A stretch of 6,355 nucleotides of DNA from Moraxellaceae bacterium (lineage in GTDB: Bacteria > Pseudomonadota > Gammaproteobacteria > Pseudomonadales > Ketobacteraceae): positions 1 through 6,355 of the forward strand of contig NVVG01000177.1 of assembly GCA_002402125.1 (NCBI GenBank). The letters are read 5' to 3'. Position 1 is the stretch's first letter; every line of letters starts with the position of its first letter. Positions 1-6,355 of the stretch are shown here, piece after piece. Made by a program: the position numbers and the translations under genes. Under the pieces are notes generated by a model. It was not told the origin of the DNA, made no database searches, and was given only the letters and a program-made list of their open reading frames with translations.

Positions 1-1
1 T

Positions 2-1138
2 AAGCATGGTCTCACCGCCGACCATGCCTTTGGATTCAGTGCCTATGGTATATTCTATACCGTCGGATTACATGATTATAATCGGGGGATAGAATACGGT
101 AAATTGGGATTTAAGATTATTGATAAACTCGGCGCAACAAAACAACTGGTTAGGACGACATTCGTATACAACACCCTATTACGCCACTGGACATCCCCCC
201 TTCAAGACACGCTAACCCCGCTTCTGGATGGATACAGTAATGGCCTTGAATCAGGTGACCTTGATTATGCGGCATTTAATTTACACATCCTTGATTTACA
301 CTATCTCTTTACCGGCAAAGAGCTATCTGAGCTAAAGATCAACCTAGAGAAAAACAACCAGATTATCGGTGATCTCAACCAGCAATATATTCATATCATC
401 CATTCAATAATGAGCGAGGGAATTACCAACCTCATAGATCCCAGAGAAAATTCCATCGAATTAACCGGTAAATTCATTAACGCGGACAAATCAGAACAAT
501 TATGGATTCGTGAAGAGAACAATGCGGCCCTTGCCGTCTTCTATGTCACAAAAGTCTTGTTAAGTGGTATTTTTAATCGATATTCAAGTGGCTTAGAGAA
601 CATGCGGCAGTATAGGAAATACCAGGAATCTATACAGGGAGCGGTGTTAACTCGATATGCGACGATGTTTGATACCTTATGCAGAGCAATGTTATATCCA
701 GAGGTTTCTTTGCTAAAAAAGATCACCTATCGAATTCGGATTAAGCTCAATCAAATACAAATAAAACACTGGAAAAAACATGCCCCATCCAATACCAGTC
801 ATTTTTACTATGCTGCAGAAGCCGTCATTGCATGGCGCATTAAAAACAATACAGACCTCGCCATCAACAAGTTTAAAATTGCTCTAGAGCATTGCGTAAG
901 GCCCGATGATTTGATGGTAGAAGGTCTTATCCACGAACAAGCGGCAATATTTTACCGAGCCAGAGGATACATGAAAACCGGAGAAACACACCTTAAGGCA
1001 GCCTATGCAGCCTTTGCCGGCTGGGGCGCAAATGCCTTGCTAGTCAAGCTTCGCGAAGAGTATCCCGACATTGACTTCGAGCTAGAAACAACACAACAAC
1101 CCCCTCCAACCAATGCCCCCATGACCTCCCCCACATAA
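2..1138 (+). CDS. C-terminal part of a STAND-ATPase TPR-like protein (copy A, 5' end outside window)
   Basis: The open frame runs from the first full codon at base 2 to TAA at 1136-1138 (378 residues). The TTG at 104 lies inside it and is not a real start, because the codons from base 2 match copy B from its residue 933 onward without gaps. By hand count about 72% of residues are identical to copy B over the last ~276 positions. Only the alpha-helical TPR-like C-terminal half is visible, with conserved stretches such as KELSELK, IKALEH-like repeats and RGYMKTGE. By analogy with copy B, the kinase-like and ATPase domains should lie upstream of the window. This half is presumably the sensing or partner-binding part; the ligand is unknown. 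The end differs from copy B: CAA at 1097-1099 replaces B's stop codon, giving an extra Q plus a 12-residue Pro/Thr-rich tail. There is no GAF or histidine kinase module after the helices, as in B. Confidence 0.9.
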   Translation, partial: KHGLTADHAFGFSAYGIFYTVGLHDYNRGIEYGKLGFKIIDKLGATKQLVRTTFVYNTLLRHWTSPLQDTLTPLLDGYSNGLESGDLDYAAFNLHILDLHYLFTGKELSELKINLEKNNQIIGDLNQQYIHIIHSIMSEGITNLIDPRENSIELTGKFINADKSEQLWIREENNAALAVFYVTKVLLSGIFNRYSSGLENMRQYRKYQESIQGAVLTRYATMFDTLCRAMLYPEVSLLKKITYRIRIKLNQIQIKHWKKHAPSNTSHFYYAAEAVIAWRIKNNTDLAINKFKIALEHCVRPDDLMVEGLIHEQAAIFYRARGYMKTGETHLKAAYAAFAGWGANALLVKLREEYPDIDFELETTQQPPPTNAPMTSPT

Positions 1139-1139
1139 C

Positions 1140-1168
1140 GTGAGAAACCAGGTTTTTTCCTCTATACT
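1140..1168 (+). promoter_or_regulatory. Predicted sigma70-type promoter of copy B
   Basis: A -10-like TATACT at 1163-1168 (5 of 6 to consensus) lies 17 bp downstream of GTGAGA at 1140-1145 (4 of 6 to TTGACA). Both hexamers and the spacing are kept upstream of copy C while the spacer has diverged. Transcription would begin near 1175 and give a leader of about 25 nt. This is inferred from pattern and conservation only; transcription running through from copy A remains possible because no terminator is evident between them. Confidence 0.5.
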
Positions 1169-1184
1169 TGTCACAATAAGCATG

Positions 1185-1190
1185 TAAGGG
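1185..1190 (+). promoter_or_regulatory. Ribosome binding site of copy B, overlapping an ATG-TAA start-stop
   Basis: TAAGGG with the AAGGG core at 1186-1190 sits 9 bases before the TTG at 1200, good spacing for a Shine-Dalgarno site, and supports TTG over the ATG at 1257. Its TA is also part of ATG-TAA at 1182-1187, which is in frame with the gene and closes the frame upstream. The 21 bases at 1178-1198 are identical before copy C. Confidence 0.65.
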
Positions 1191-1199
1191 AATCTCACG

Positions 1200-4100
1200 T
1201 TGCAAAACACTCAACATATCCAAAACTACCAGATCCTCGAAAAGCTAACTGAAACCATGAGTTCAGTAATCTATCGTGCTCGCAAAGAGGGTTCAAAAGA
1301 TACCGTCATTGTTAAAGCCTTAAAAGCCCAAGCTCCTAAGGCATCTGATATTGCGAGATTCAAACAAGAATATAAACAAATCAAATCCTTAAACCAAGAA
1401 GGCATCGTTAACACCTTGGATGTGGTTGACTATGACGGTAGCTATGCCCTCATCCTAGAGGATTTTGACGGCACTTCCCTTGAAACACTGATGGCTGAAG
1501 AAGCAAAGATCTCCATCCATTCTTTTCTGGATACCACCACTAAAATTGCCGAAGCGCTTGGCAACCTGCATAAAGAAGATGTCATCCATAGAAACATAAA
1601 ACCTGTCAACATACTGATCAATAACGTCACCGGCGGGGTGAAAATAACCGGCTTTGGATTGGCCACTGACTTTACCCATGTGAATGATGCCGTTTATGAA
1701 CCCAAAATAATACGTGGCACCCTTCCCTATATGTCCCCAGAACAAACTGGGCGCATGAATAGAGCTGTGGACTACCGCACCGACATTTATTCTCTTGGCA
1801 TCACCTGTTATGAAATGCTGACTGGAAAAGCTCCCTTTATATCCGATGACCCGCTGGCAATCATTCATTTTCATATCGCTAAAACGCCTGAAGCCCCCTC
1901 GCAGCTCCATCCCGATGTTCCACAGGTAATATCTGATATTGTAATGAAGTCGATGGCGAAGAACTGCGAAGACAGATATCAAAACAGTTTTGGTCTACTG
2001 GCAGACCTTAAACAATGTCAAAGGCAACTAACGAACAATGGCAAGATCGCCCCCTTTGAACTGGGCAAGTTTGATTTCCCCAATAAATTTATTGTACCGA
2101 AATTTCTATTTGGCAGAGAAAAACAAATAGAAAGCCTCGTCTCGGTCTTTGATAAACTATGCGCTCCCACTTCCGCAGAAGCTTCACTCCCGGGTGTAGA
2201 GATAACCCTGGTATCAGGCAGCCCTGGCATCGGAAAATCATCACTTATCGGTGAAATACAAAAAACCATTGCTGCCCGCAAAGGCTATTTTATTTCAGGC
2301 AAATATGAACAATACGCAGGAGACAAACCCTACAGCGCGATCACCCATGCCTTCCAAGGATTAGTCAAACAGATATTATCTGAGCGAAAAGAGAGCATCA
2401 GGTTCTGGAAAGAAAAACTGTTATACGCATTAGGTGCCAATGGTAAAATAATAACCAACATCATACCTGAGATTGAACTGATCATCGGCGAGCAACCAGA
2501 ACCCGCCAACATTGACCCTGAAGAAGCAAGAAATCGCGTCAAATTTGTCGTTGAGAAATTTGTCAGCGTATTCCCATCGATACACCACCCTATCGCCCTG
2601 TGTTTGGATGACCTGCAATGGGCAGATGCTGCCAGCTTGCAACTGCTAAAAAACATTACCACCAGCCCCGACGTAAACTACCTATACCTCATTGGCAGTT
2701 ATCGGGACAATGAAACTAACCGGCATCATCCATTAACTAGCACTATTCTCGATATAGAAAAATCCGGCATAACCATCAACAAGATACATCTTGGTCCGCT
2801 GCTGGAAGCTGACATTCAAGAACTCATTAAACACTGGTTACATAGCTCACACAAAAAGTGCACTCCTCTAGCAGAACTGGTGCATAGAAAGACCGGTGGC
2901 AATCCCTTTTTTGTAATTCAATTCTTAGAAAATCTATATCGCGAAAAACAGATAAACCTTGATCCCGAGCAAGGTTGGTTATGGGATATAGAACGTATCG
3001 TGCAGCTACAGGTCACCGACAATGTCGTAGAACTGTTGACCGGAAAGATTCAGAAACTACCGGAGAATACTCGCGAGATATTAAAAATAAGCGCAGCGAT
3101 TGGCGGTAAATTTGATCTTGAGACCCTCGCGTTAGTGGTAGGGAAATCTGTTGAGGACATCCTTCACGACCTTACCGGTGCTATCAATGAAGGTTTAGTC
3201 AGCTATTCAGCGAACAAAGAACGATATCTATTCGATCATGACCGCATTCAAGAAGCATCCTACGCACTAGTACCCTCATCAAAGAAAGCAGAATTACATT
3301 ACCGGATTGGCAATGCATCGCGCATAAAAGCATCGATTGAAGATGATCTAGAAAAAAAATTATTCTATATTGTTGACCAATTAATTCTAGGATCTGCGCT
3401 AATCACCCGTACCTCCGAACATGAAGACCTTGCTAAACTATGCCTTAGAGCAGGCATTAAAGCCAAAGCAGCGTCTGCATATGCTACTGCACTGCACTAT
3501 TTTGAAACTGGGATTAGTCAATTATCAAATGATTGTTGGAATACACAGTATGAATTAACCCTTTCTCTATATACAGAAACCATAGAGACCGAGTATCTCC
3601 ATGGCGATTTCCAGAAAATGGATCAGCTAGTGGAGGTAGCCCTAGAACATGCTAGAAGCACCCTCGATAAGGTGAAAATCACCTCTTCTCGGATTTATGC
3701 ACGAAATAGCCAAGAAGACTTCAAGGGGGCTATCGATGCCGCTCTATCAATCTTAAAACTTCTCGGCATAAACCTCTCTAACAAGCCAAATAAGCTGCAG
3801 GTAGCCATCGAATTTTTGCGTACAAAATTCATTTTCAGAGGCATGAAAACAGAAGACCTGCTTAATTTACCGGTTGCTACCGATCCAAAATTCATTGCCA
3901 TATCACGGATCATGGTCAGCATGGGAGTGAGTGCTTTTTTTGTCAATCCCAATCTACTCGCACTATCAGTAATGAAATCCCTCCAATTAGTGGTTAAGCA
4001 TGGTCTCACAGCTGACCACGCATTTGGGTTTAGTGCCTATGGTATATTCCATACCGCCGGATTGCAGGATTACGATAAAGGCATTGAATTCGGTAAACTT

Positions 4101-5093
4101 GGGTTTCAGATTATTGATAAACTCGGCGCCACAAAGCAACTCGTTAAAACCACATTTGTATACAACACCCTATTACGCCACTGGAAATCCCCTCTTCAAG
4201 ATACACTAGCCCCACTCCTAGATGGATACAGCAACGGCCTTGAATCAGGTGATCTCGATTACGCGTTATTTTGTCTATTTATACATGATTTGCACGGTAT
4301 ATTTACTAGCAAAGAGCTATCTGAGCTCAAGTGCGACCTAGAGAAACACAACCTAATCATCCGTGACCTCAACCAGCAATACATTCATATCCTCCATTCA
4401 ATGATGACTGATGGAATTACCAACCTTATCGAACCAAGAGAAAACCCCATCGAACTATCCGGAAAATTCATAGACGCGGAAAAGTCAGAGCAATTATGGA
4501 TTGATGAAGAGAACAATGCAGCCCTTGCCGTCTTCTATTTCTCAAAAATCGTGTTAAGTGGCGCGTTTAGTCGATATTCAACGGGCTTGGAGAATATCCG
4601 GCAGTATAGAAAATACCAGGATTCATTACAGGGATCGGTGACAACCCGATATGTGGTTATTTATGAAACCATCTGCAAAGCAATGTTATACCCAGAGGTT
4701 TCTTTTCTAAAAAAGATCGCCTATCGAATTCGGATTAAGTTCAATCAAATACAATTAAAACGCTGGACAAAATATGCCCCAGCCAATACCAAGCATTATT
4801 ACCATGCCACAGAGGCAATGATCGCATGGCGCATTAAAAACGATACGGAACTCACCATTCACCACATTAATATTGCACTTGAGCACTGCGTAAGACCCGT
4901 TGATTTTTTGGTAGAGGGTATTATCCACGAACATGCGGCTATATTTCACCGAACCAGAGGCTACATGAAAACAGGAGAAATACACCTAAAGGCAGCCTAT
5001 GCGGCCTTATCAGGTTGGGGCGCACATGCTTTACTTGCCAAGCTACGCAAAGATTACCCTGACGTTGACTTCGAGCAAGAAACAACGCCATAA
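1200..5093 (+). CDS. Pseudokinase - AAA_16/STAND ATPase - TPR-like signalling protein (copy B, complete)
   Basis: This is a 1297-residue soluble protein. Residues ~10-275 are a protein-kinase fold: YQILEK opens strand 1, K39 is the ATP lysine, E57 is a likely helix-C glutamate, and SPEQTGRMN (179-187) is the family's activation-segment end. The catalytic loop reads H130-R131-N132 and the DFG site reads G151-F152-G153, so phosphotransfer is unlikely. Residues ~300-590 are an AAA_16-type ATPase: FGRE, Walker A at 340-347 with K346, Walker B LDD at 469-471 followed by QWAD, and GGNP at 566-569. A winged-helix-like segment follows, with the family signature FDHDRIQEASY at 678-688. From ~700 to the end are TPR-like helices (for example 751-775). 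Relatives commonly continue into GAF and histidine kinase domains; this protein does not. The TTG start is chosen because AAGGG lies 9 bases upstream and an in-frame TAA at 1185-1187 excludes anything earlier; the ATG at 1257 would remove kinase strand 1. Target and ligand are unknown. Confidence 0.93.
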   Translation: MQNTQHIQNYQILEKLTETMSSVIYRARKEGSKDTVIVKALKAQAPKASDIARFKQEYKQIKSLNQEGIVNTLDVVDYDGSYALILEDFDGTSLETLMAEEAKISIHSFLDTTTKIAEALGNLHKEDVIHRNIKPVNILINNVTGGVKITGFGLATDFTHVNDAVYEPKIIRGTLPYMSPEQTGRMNRAVDYRTDIYSLGITCYEMLTGKAPFISDDPLAIIHFHIAKTPEAPSQLHPDVPQVISDIVMKSMAKNCEDRYQNSFGLLADLKQCQRQLTNNGKIAPFELGKFDFPNKFIVPKFLFGREKQIESLVSVFDKLCAPTSAEASLPGVEITLVSGSPGIGKSSLIGEIQKTIAARKGYFISGKYEQYAGDKPYSAITHAFQGLVKQILSERKESIRFWKEKLLYALGANGKIITNIIPEIELIIGEQPEPANIDPEEARNRVKFVVEKFVSVFPSIHHPIALCLDDLQWADAASLQLLKNITTSPDVNYLYLIGSYRDNETNRHHPLTSTILDIEKSGITINKIHLGPLLEADIQELIKHWLHSSHKKCTPLAELVHRKTGGNPFFVIQFLENLYREKQINLDPEQGWLWDIERIVQLQVTDNVVELLTGKIQKLPENTREILKISAAIGGKFDLETLALVVGKSVEDILHDLTGAINEGLVSYSANKERYLFDHDRIQEASYALVPSSKKAELHYRIGNASRIKASIEDDLEKKLFYIVDQLILGSALITRTSEHEDLAKLCLRAGIKAKAASAYATALHYFETGISQLSNDCWNTQYELTLSLYTETIETEYLHGDFQKMDQLVEVALEHARSTLDKVKITSSRIYARNSQEDFKGAIDAALSILKLLGINLSNKPNKLQVAIEFLRTKFIFRGMKTEDLLNLPVATDPKFIAISRIMVSMGVSAFFVNPNLLALSVMKSLQLVVKHGLTADHAFGFSAYGIFHTAGLQDYDKGIEFGKLGFQIIDKLGATKQLVKTTFVYNTLLRHWKSPLQDTLAPLLDGYSNGLESGDLDYALFCLFIHDLHGIFTSKELSELKCDLEKHNLIIRDLNQQYIHILHSMMTDGITNLIEPRENPIELSGKFIDAEKSEQLWIDEENNAALAVFYFSKIVLSGAFSRYSTGLENIRQYRKYQDSLQGSVTTRYVVIYETICKAMLYPEVSFLKKIAYRIRIKFNQIQLKRWTKYAPANTKHYYHATEAMIAWRIKNDTELTIHHINIALEHCVRPVDFLVEGIIHEHAAIFHRTRGYMKTGEIHLKAAYAALSGWGAHALLAKLRKDYPDVDFEQETTP

Positions 5094-5118
5094 ACCCCAC
5101 CAATCAACACCACCATGC

Positions 5119-5140
5119 CTCACCCTCACCACAAGGTGAG
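5119..5140 (+). other. Small hairpin with duplicated left arm after copy B
   Basis: CTCACC occurs twice in a row (5119-5124 and 5125-5130), and the second is followed by ACAA and GGTGAG (5135-5140), giving a perfect 6-bp stem with a 4-base loop 32 bases after the stop of copy B. It is not followed by a T-run, so a standard intrinsic terminator is doubtful. The right arm overlaps the predicted -35 of copy C. No equivalent hairpin exists after copy A, where these bases are coding. Confidence 0.35.
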
Positions 5141-5164
5141 ATAACAGACATTTTGCTTTATACT
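5136..5164 (+). promoter_or_regulatory. Predicted sigma70-type promoter of copy C
   Basis: GTGAGA at 5136-5141 and TATACT at 5159-5164 have a 17-bp spacer and sit exactly 3996 bp downstream of the equivalents before copy B. Within the 61-bp block 49 bases match, and the differences fall mainly between the hexamers and around the predicted start of transcription. The GTGAGA is also one arm of two possible hairpins, noted separately. Confidence 0.5.
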
Positions 5165-5180
5165 AGCCACAACAAGCATG

Positions 5181-5186
5181 TAAGGG
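5181..5186 (+). promoter_or_regulatory. Ribosome binding site of copy C, supporting a CTG start
   Basis: The sequence TAAGGG and its 9-base spacing to the start codon are the same as before copy B, with the start being CTG at 5196. The TAA at 5181-5183 directly follows an ATG at 5178-5180 in the same frame. No in-frame ATG other than this stopped one exists upstream, so the choice is between CTG at 5196 and ATG at 5253, which has only a weak AAGG 11 bases upstream. Confidence 0.6.
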
Positions 5187-5195
5187 AATCTCACT

Positions 5196-6355
5196 CTGCA
5201 AAACGTCCAAACTATCCAAAACTACCAGATCCTCGAAAAGGTAACTGAAACAATGAGTTCAGTAATCTATCGTGCTCGTAAAGAGGGGTCAAAAGATACA
5301 GTTATTGTTAAAACCTTAAAAGCCCAAGCCCCTAAGGCATCTGATATTGCGCGTTTTAAACAAGAATATAAGCTGATCAAAGCCTTAAACCAAACAGGCA
5401 TCGTGAACACCTTGGATGTTGTTGACCATGAAGGTGGCTATGCATTAATCCTAGAGGATTTTGACGGCGTTCCCCTTGAAACCCTGATGGCTGAAGAACA
5501 AAAGCTCTCCCTCCATGTCTTTCTGGAAACCGCGACTAAAATTGCCGCCGCACTAGGCAACCTGCATAAAGAAAAGGTCATCCATAAAAACCTAAAACCT
5601 AGCAACATCCTAATCAATAAAGGCACCGGAGTAGTAAAGATAACCGGTTTTGGGTTAGCCACATACTTTACTCATGCAAATGAAGCGGTCTATGAGCCTA
5701 AAATCTTACGTGGCACCCTACCCTATATGTCACCAGAACAAACCGGGCGCATGAATCGAGCAGTGGACTACCGTACCGACATCTACTCTTTTGGCATCAC
5801 CTGTTATGAAATGCTTACCGGAAAAGCCCCCTTTGTATCCGATGATCCGCTGGCAATCATTCATTTCCATATCGCAAAAACACCTAAAAGCCCCTCGCAG
5901 CAACACCCAGAGATACCACAGGTGATATCTGATATTGTTATGAAGTCGATGGCAAAAAACTGCGAAGACCGTTATCAAAACAGCTTTGGTCTTCTGGCAG
6001 ACCTTAAACAATGTCAAAACCAGCTAATAGAAAATGGCAAGATCGAGCCCTTTACACTGGGTAAGTTTGATTTCCCCAATATTTTTATCGTACCGAAATT
6101 ACTATTTGGTAGAAAAAAACAAATAGCAAACCTCATCTCGGTCTTTGATAAACTATGCGCACCCAGTGCGGCTGAAGATTCACACCCCGGTATTGAGATA
6201 ACATTGGTATCAGGCAAACCCGGCATCGGCAAGTCGTCGCTTATCGGCGAAATACAAAAACCTATTGCTGCCCGCAACGGTTATTTTATCGCAGGAAAGT
6301 ATGAACAATACGCTGGAGACAAACCCTACAGTGCGATCACCAATGCCTTCCAAGG
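5196..6355 (+). CDS. N-terminal part of a pseudokinase - STAND ATPase protein (copy C, runs off window)
   Basis: Hand translation from 5196 gives 386 open codons and two leftover bases with no stop. About 85% of residues are identical to copy B with no indel. Domains in view are the kinase-like domain (residues ~10-275) and the beginning of the AAA_16/STAND ATPase, with Walker A GKPGIGKS ending at K346 and S347; the window ends just after GDKPYSAIT. The same two catalytic residues are lost as in B: H-K-N132 in the catalytic loop and G-F-G in place of DFG. K39 and the SPEQTGRMN segment are kept. The start codon aligned with B's TTG is CTG, which is rare; AAGGG lies 9 bases upstream and TAA at 5181-5183 blocks any earlier in-frame start. 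The alternative is ATG at 5253, which would cost the first kinase strand. The C-terminal half, presumably TPR-like as in A and B, lies beyond the window. Confidence 0.9.
   Translation, partial: MQNVQTIQNYQILEKVTETMSSVIYRARKEGSKDTVIVKTLKAQAPKASDIARFKQEYKLIKALNQTGIVNTLDVVDHEGGYALILEDFDGVPLETLMAEEQKLSLHVFLETATKIAAALGNLHKEKVIHKNLKPSNILINKGTGVVKITGFGLATYFTHANEAVYEPKILRGTLPYMSPEQTGRMNRAVDYRTDIYSFGITCYEMLTGKAPFVSDDPLAIIHFHIAKTPKSPSQQHPEIPQVISDIVMKSMAKNCEDRYQNSFGLLADLKQCQNQLIENGKIEPFTLGKFDFPNIFIVPKLLFGRKKQIANLISVFDKLCAPSAAEDSHPGIEITLVSGKPGIGKSSLIGEIQKPIAARNGYFIAGKYEQYAGDKPYSAITNAFQ

Larger units (their letters stand above)
1139..1199 (+). repeat. Intergenic inverted repeat before copy B
   Basis: CGTGAGA at 1139-1145 is the exact reverse complement of TCTCACG at 1193-1199, 47 bases apart. 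The left arm covers the predicted -35 hexamer and the right arm ends directly before the start codon. It could be a pair of operator half-sites or, in a read-through transcript from copy A, an RNA stem that covers the start region. A 7-bp match in a gap of this size can arise by chance, so the call rests mostly on the related pairing before copy C. Confidence 0.35.
2..2359 (+). repeat. Tandem repeat, first member (aligns with 3996-6355)
   Basis: This stretch covers the end of copy A, the A/B gap and the start of copy B. It aligns colinearly with 3996-6355. The offset is 3994 within the C-terminal coding part and 3996 from the conserved intergenic block onward, so the only net length change is 2 bp close to the stop codons. 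DNA identity is high: 107 of the first 120 coding bases of B and C match by hand count. The copies are paralogous gene duplicates in direct orientation, old enough to have diverged clearly, not a recent duplication or an assembly artefact. Confidence 0.93.
5135..5195 (+). repeat. Intergenic inverted repeat before copy C
   Basis: GTGAGAT at 5136-5142 is the exact reverse complement of ATCTCAC at 5188-5194. The outer bases G5135 and T5195 could add a G-U pair in RNA where copy B has a C-G pair, so both outer bases changed and pairing remained possible. The same left arm can instead pair with the upstream CTCACC copies. Confidence 0.35.
3996..6355 (+). repeat. Tandem repeat, second member (aligns with 2-2359)
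   Basis: This is the partner of 2-2359: the C-terminal part of copy B, the B/C gap and the first 386 codons of copy C. The repeat unit is therefore one whole gene plus its upstream regulatory block, about 4.0 kb. The array continues past both window edges, since A lacks its beginning and C its end. No terminal repeats or transposase are seen, so unequal recombination between copies is the simplest origin. Confidence 0.93.

Noticed and set aside
104..1138. Copy A as a free-standing 344-residue gene starting at TTG 104
   Set aside because: The reading frame is open back to base 2 and the codons upstream of 104 match residues 933-966 of copy B, so this is the end of a longer gene cut by the window.
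1151..1160. T-run GGTTTTTTCC after copy A as an intrinsic terminator
   Set aside because: There is no stable GC-rich stem directly before it; the neighbouring AAACC and GGTTT leave a one-base loop. The T-run is also partly changed before copy C.
1455..1982. 175-codon open frame on the - strand inside copy B, with related antisense frames in copy C (5438-5662, 5730-6017)
   Set aside because: They lie antisense to well-conserved kinase and ATPase codons and recur only because the two copies are homologous DNA. The products resemble nothing I recognise and the equivalent frames are interrupted or shorter in the other copy.
2018..2281. 87-codon - strand frame, with an equal-length partner at 6014-6277
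   Set aside because: The equal length is explained by the 3996-bp repeat and by codon bias of the + strand gene. It covers the conserved Walker A region in antisense and shows no separate RBS or domain.
3900..3992. Hydrophobic stretch around residues 901-931 of copy B as a membrane segment
   Set aside because: It is interrupted by polar residues and by a V-N-P-N turn, and a similar stretch is typical of the helical region in this soluble family. No signal peptide or other membrane segment is present.
1..6355. Assembly artefact or collapsed duplicate
   Set aside because: Copies differ at many positions, mostly in ways that keep the frame, with ~72-85% protein identity, which is not what a misassembled duplicate of one gene would show.

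Overview
The window is a stretch of a direct tandem gene array on the + strand. It holds the 3' part of one copy (A, ends at 1138), one complete copy (B, 1200-5093, 1297 aa) and the 5' part of a third copy (C, from 5196 to the window edge). Bases 2-2359 align with 3996-6355 at a period of 3994-3996 bp, with a net difference of only 2 bp, located at the A/B versus B/C junctions. No other genes, RNA genes, mobile elements or CRISPR repeats are visible.

Each copy encodes a large cytoplasmic signalling protein. An N-terminal Ser/Thr-protein-kinase-like domain is followed by an AAA_16/STAND-type P-loop ATPase, a winged-helix-like linker and a long alpha-helical TPR-like C-terminal half. This is the front part of the 'serine/threonine kinase - AAA ATPase - (GAF) - histidine kinase' multidomain family that is abundant in cyanobacteria and scattered in proteobacteria. 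Two things are unusual. The proteins stop where the GAF and histidine kinase modules would normally begin. Both kinase domains in view have lost the catalytic aspartate (HRD to HRN or HKN) and the metal-binding aspartate (DFG to GFG), while the ATPase P-loop and Walker B residues are intact. They look like pseudokinase-STAND-TPR proteins, an overall layout resembling NLR-type switches.

The two intergenic gaps (1139-1199 and 5094-5195) share a 61-bp block. It holds a plausible sigma70-type promoter, an AAGGG ribosome binding site, an in-frame ATG-TAA 'start-stop' and a weak start codon (TTG in B, CTG in C). Each copy may therefore have its own promoter, though co-transcription is not excluded. 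Within this block a short inverted repeat pairs the -35 region with the bases just before the start codon.

Organism: a bacterium of moderate, somewhat AT-rich composition. The protein family and SD/promoter style would fit a gammaproteobacterium or a cyanobacterium-like signalling repertoire, but nothing here fixes the taxon. Biological role and ligand are unknown.
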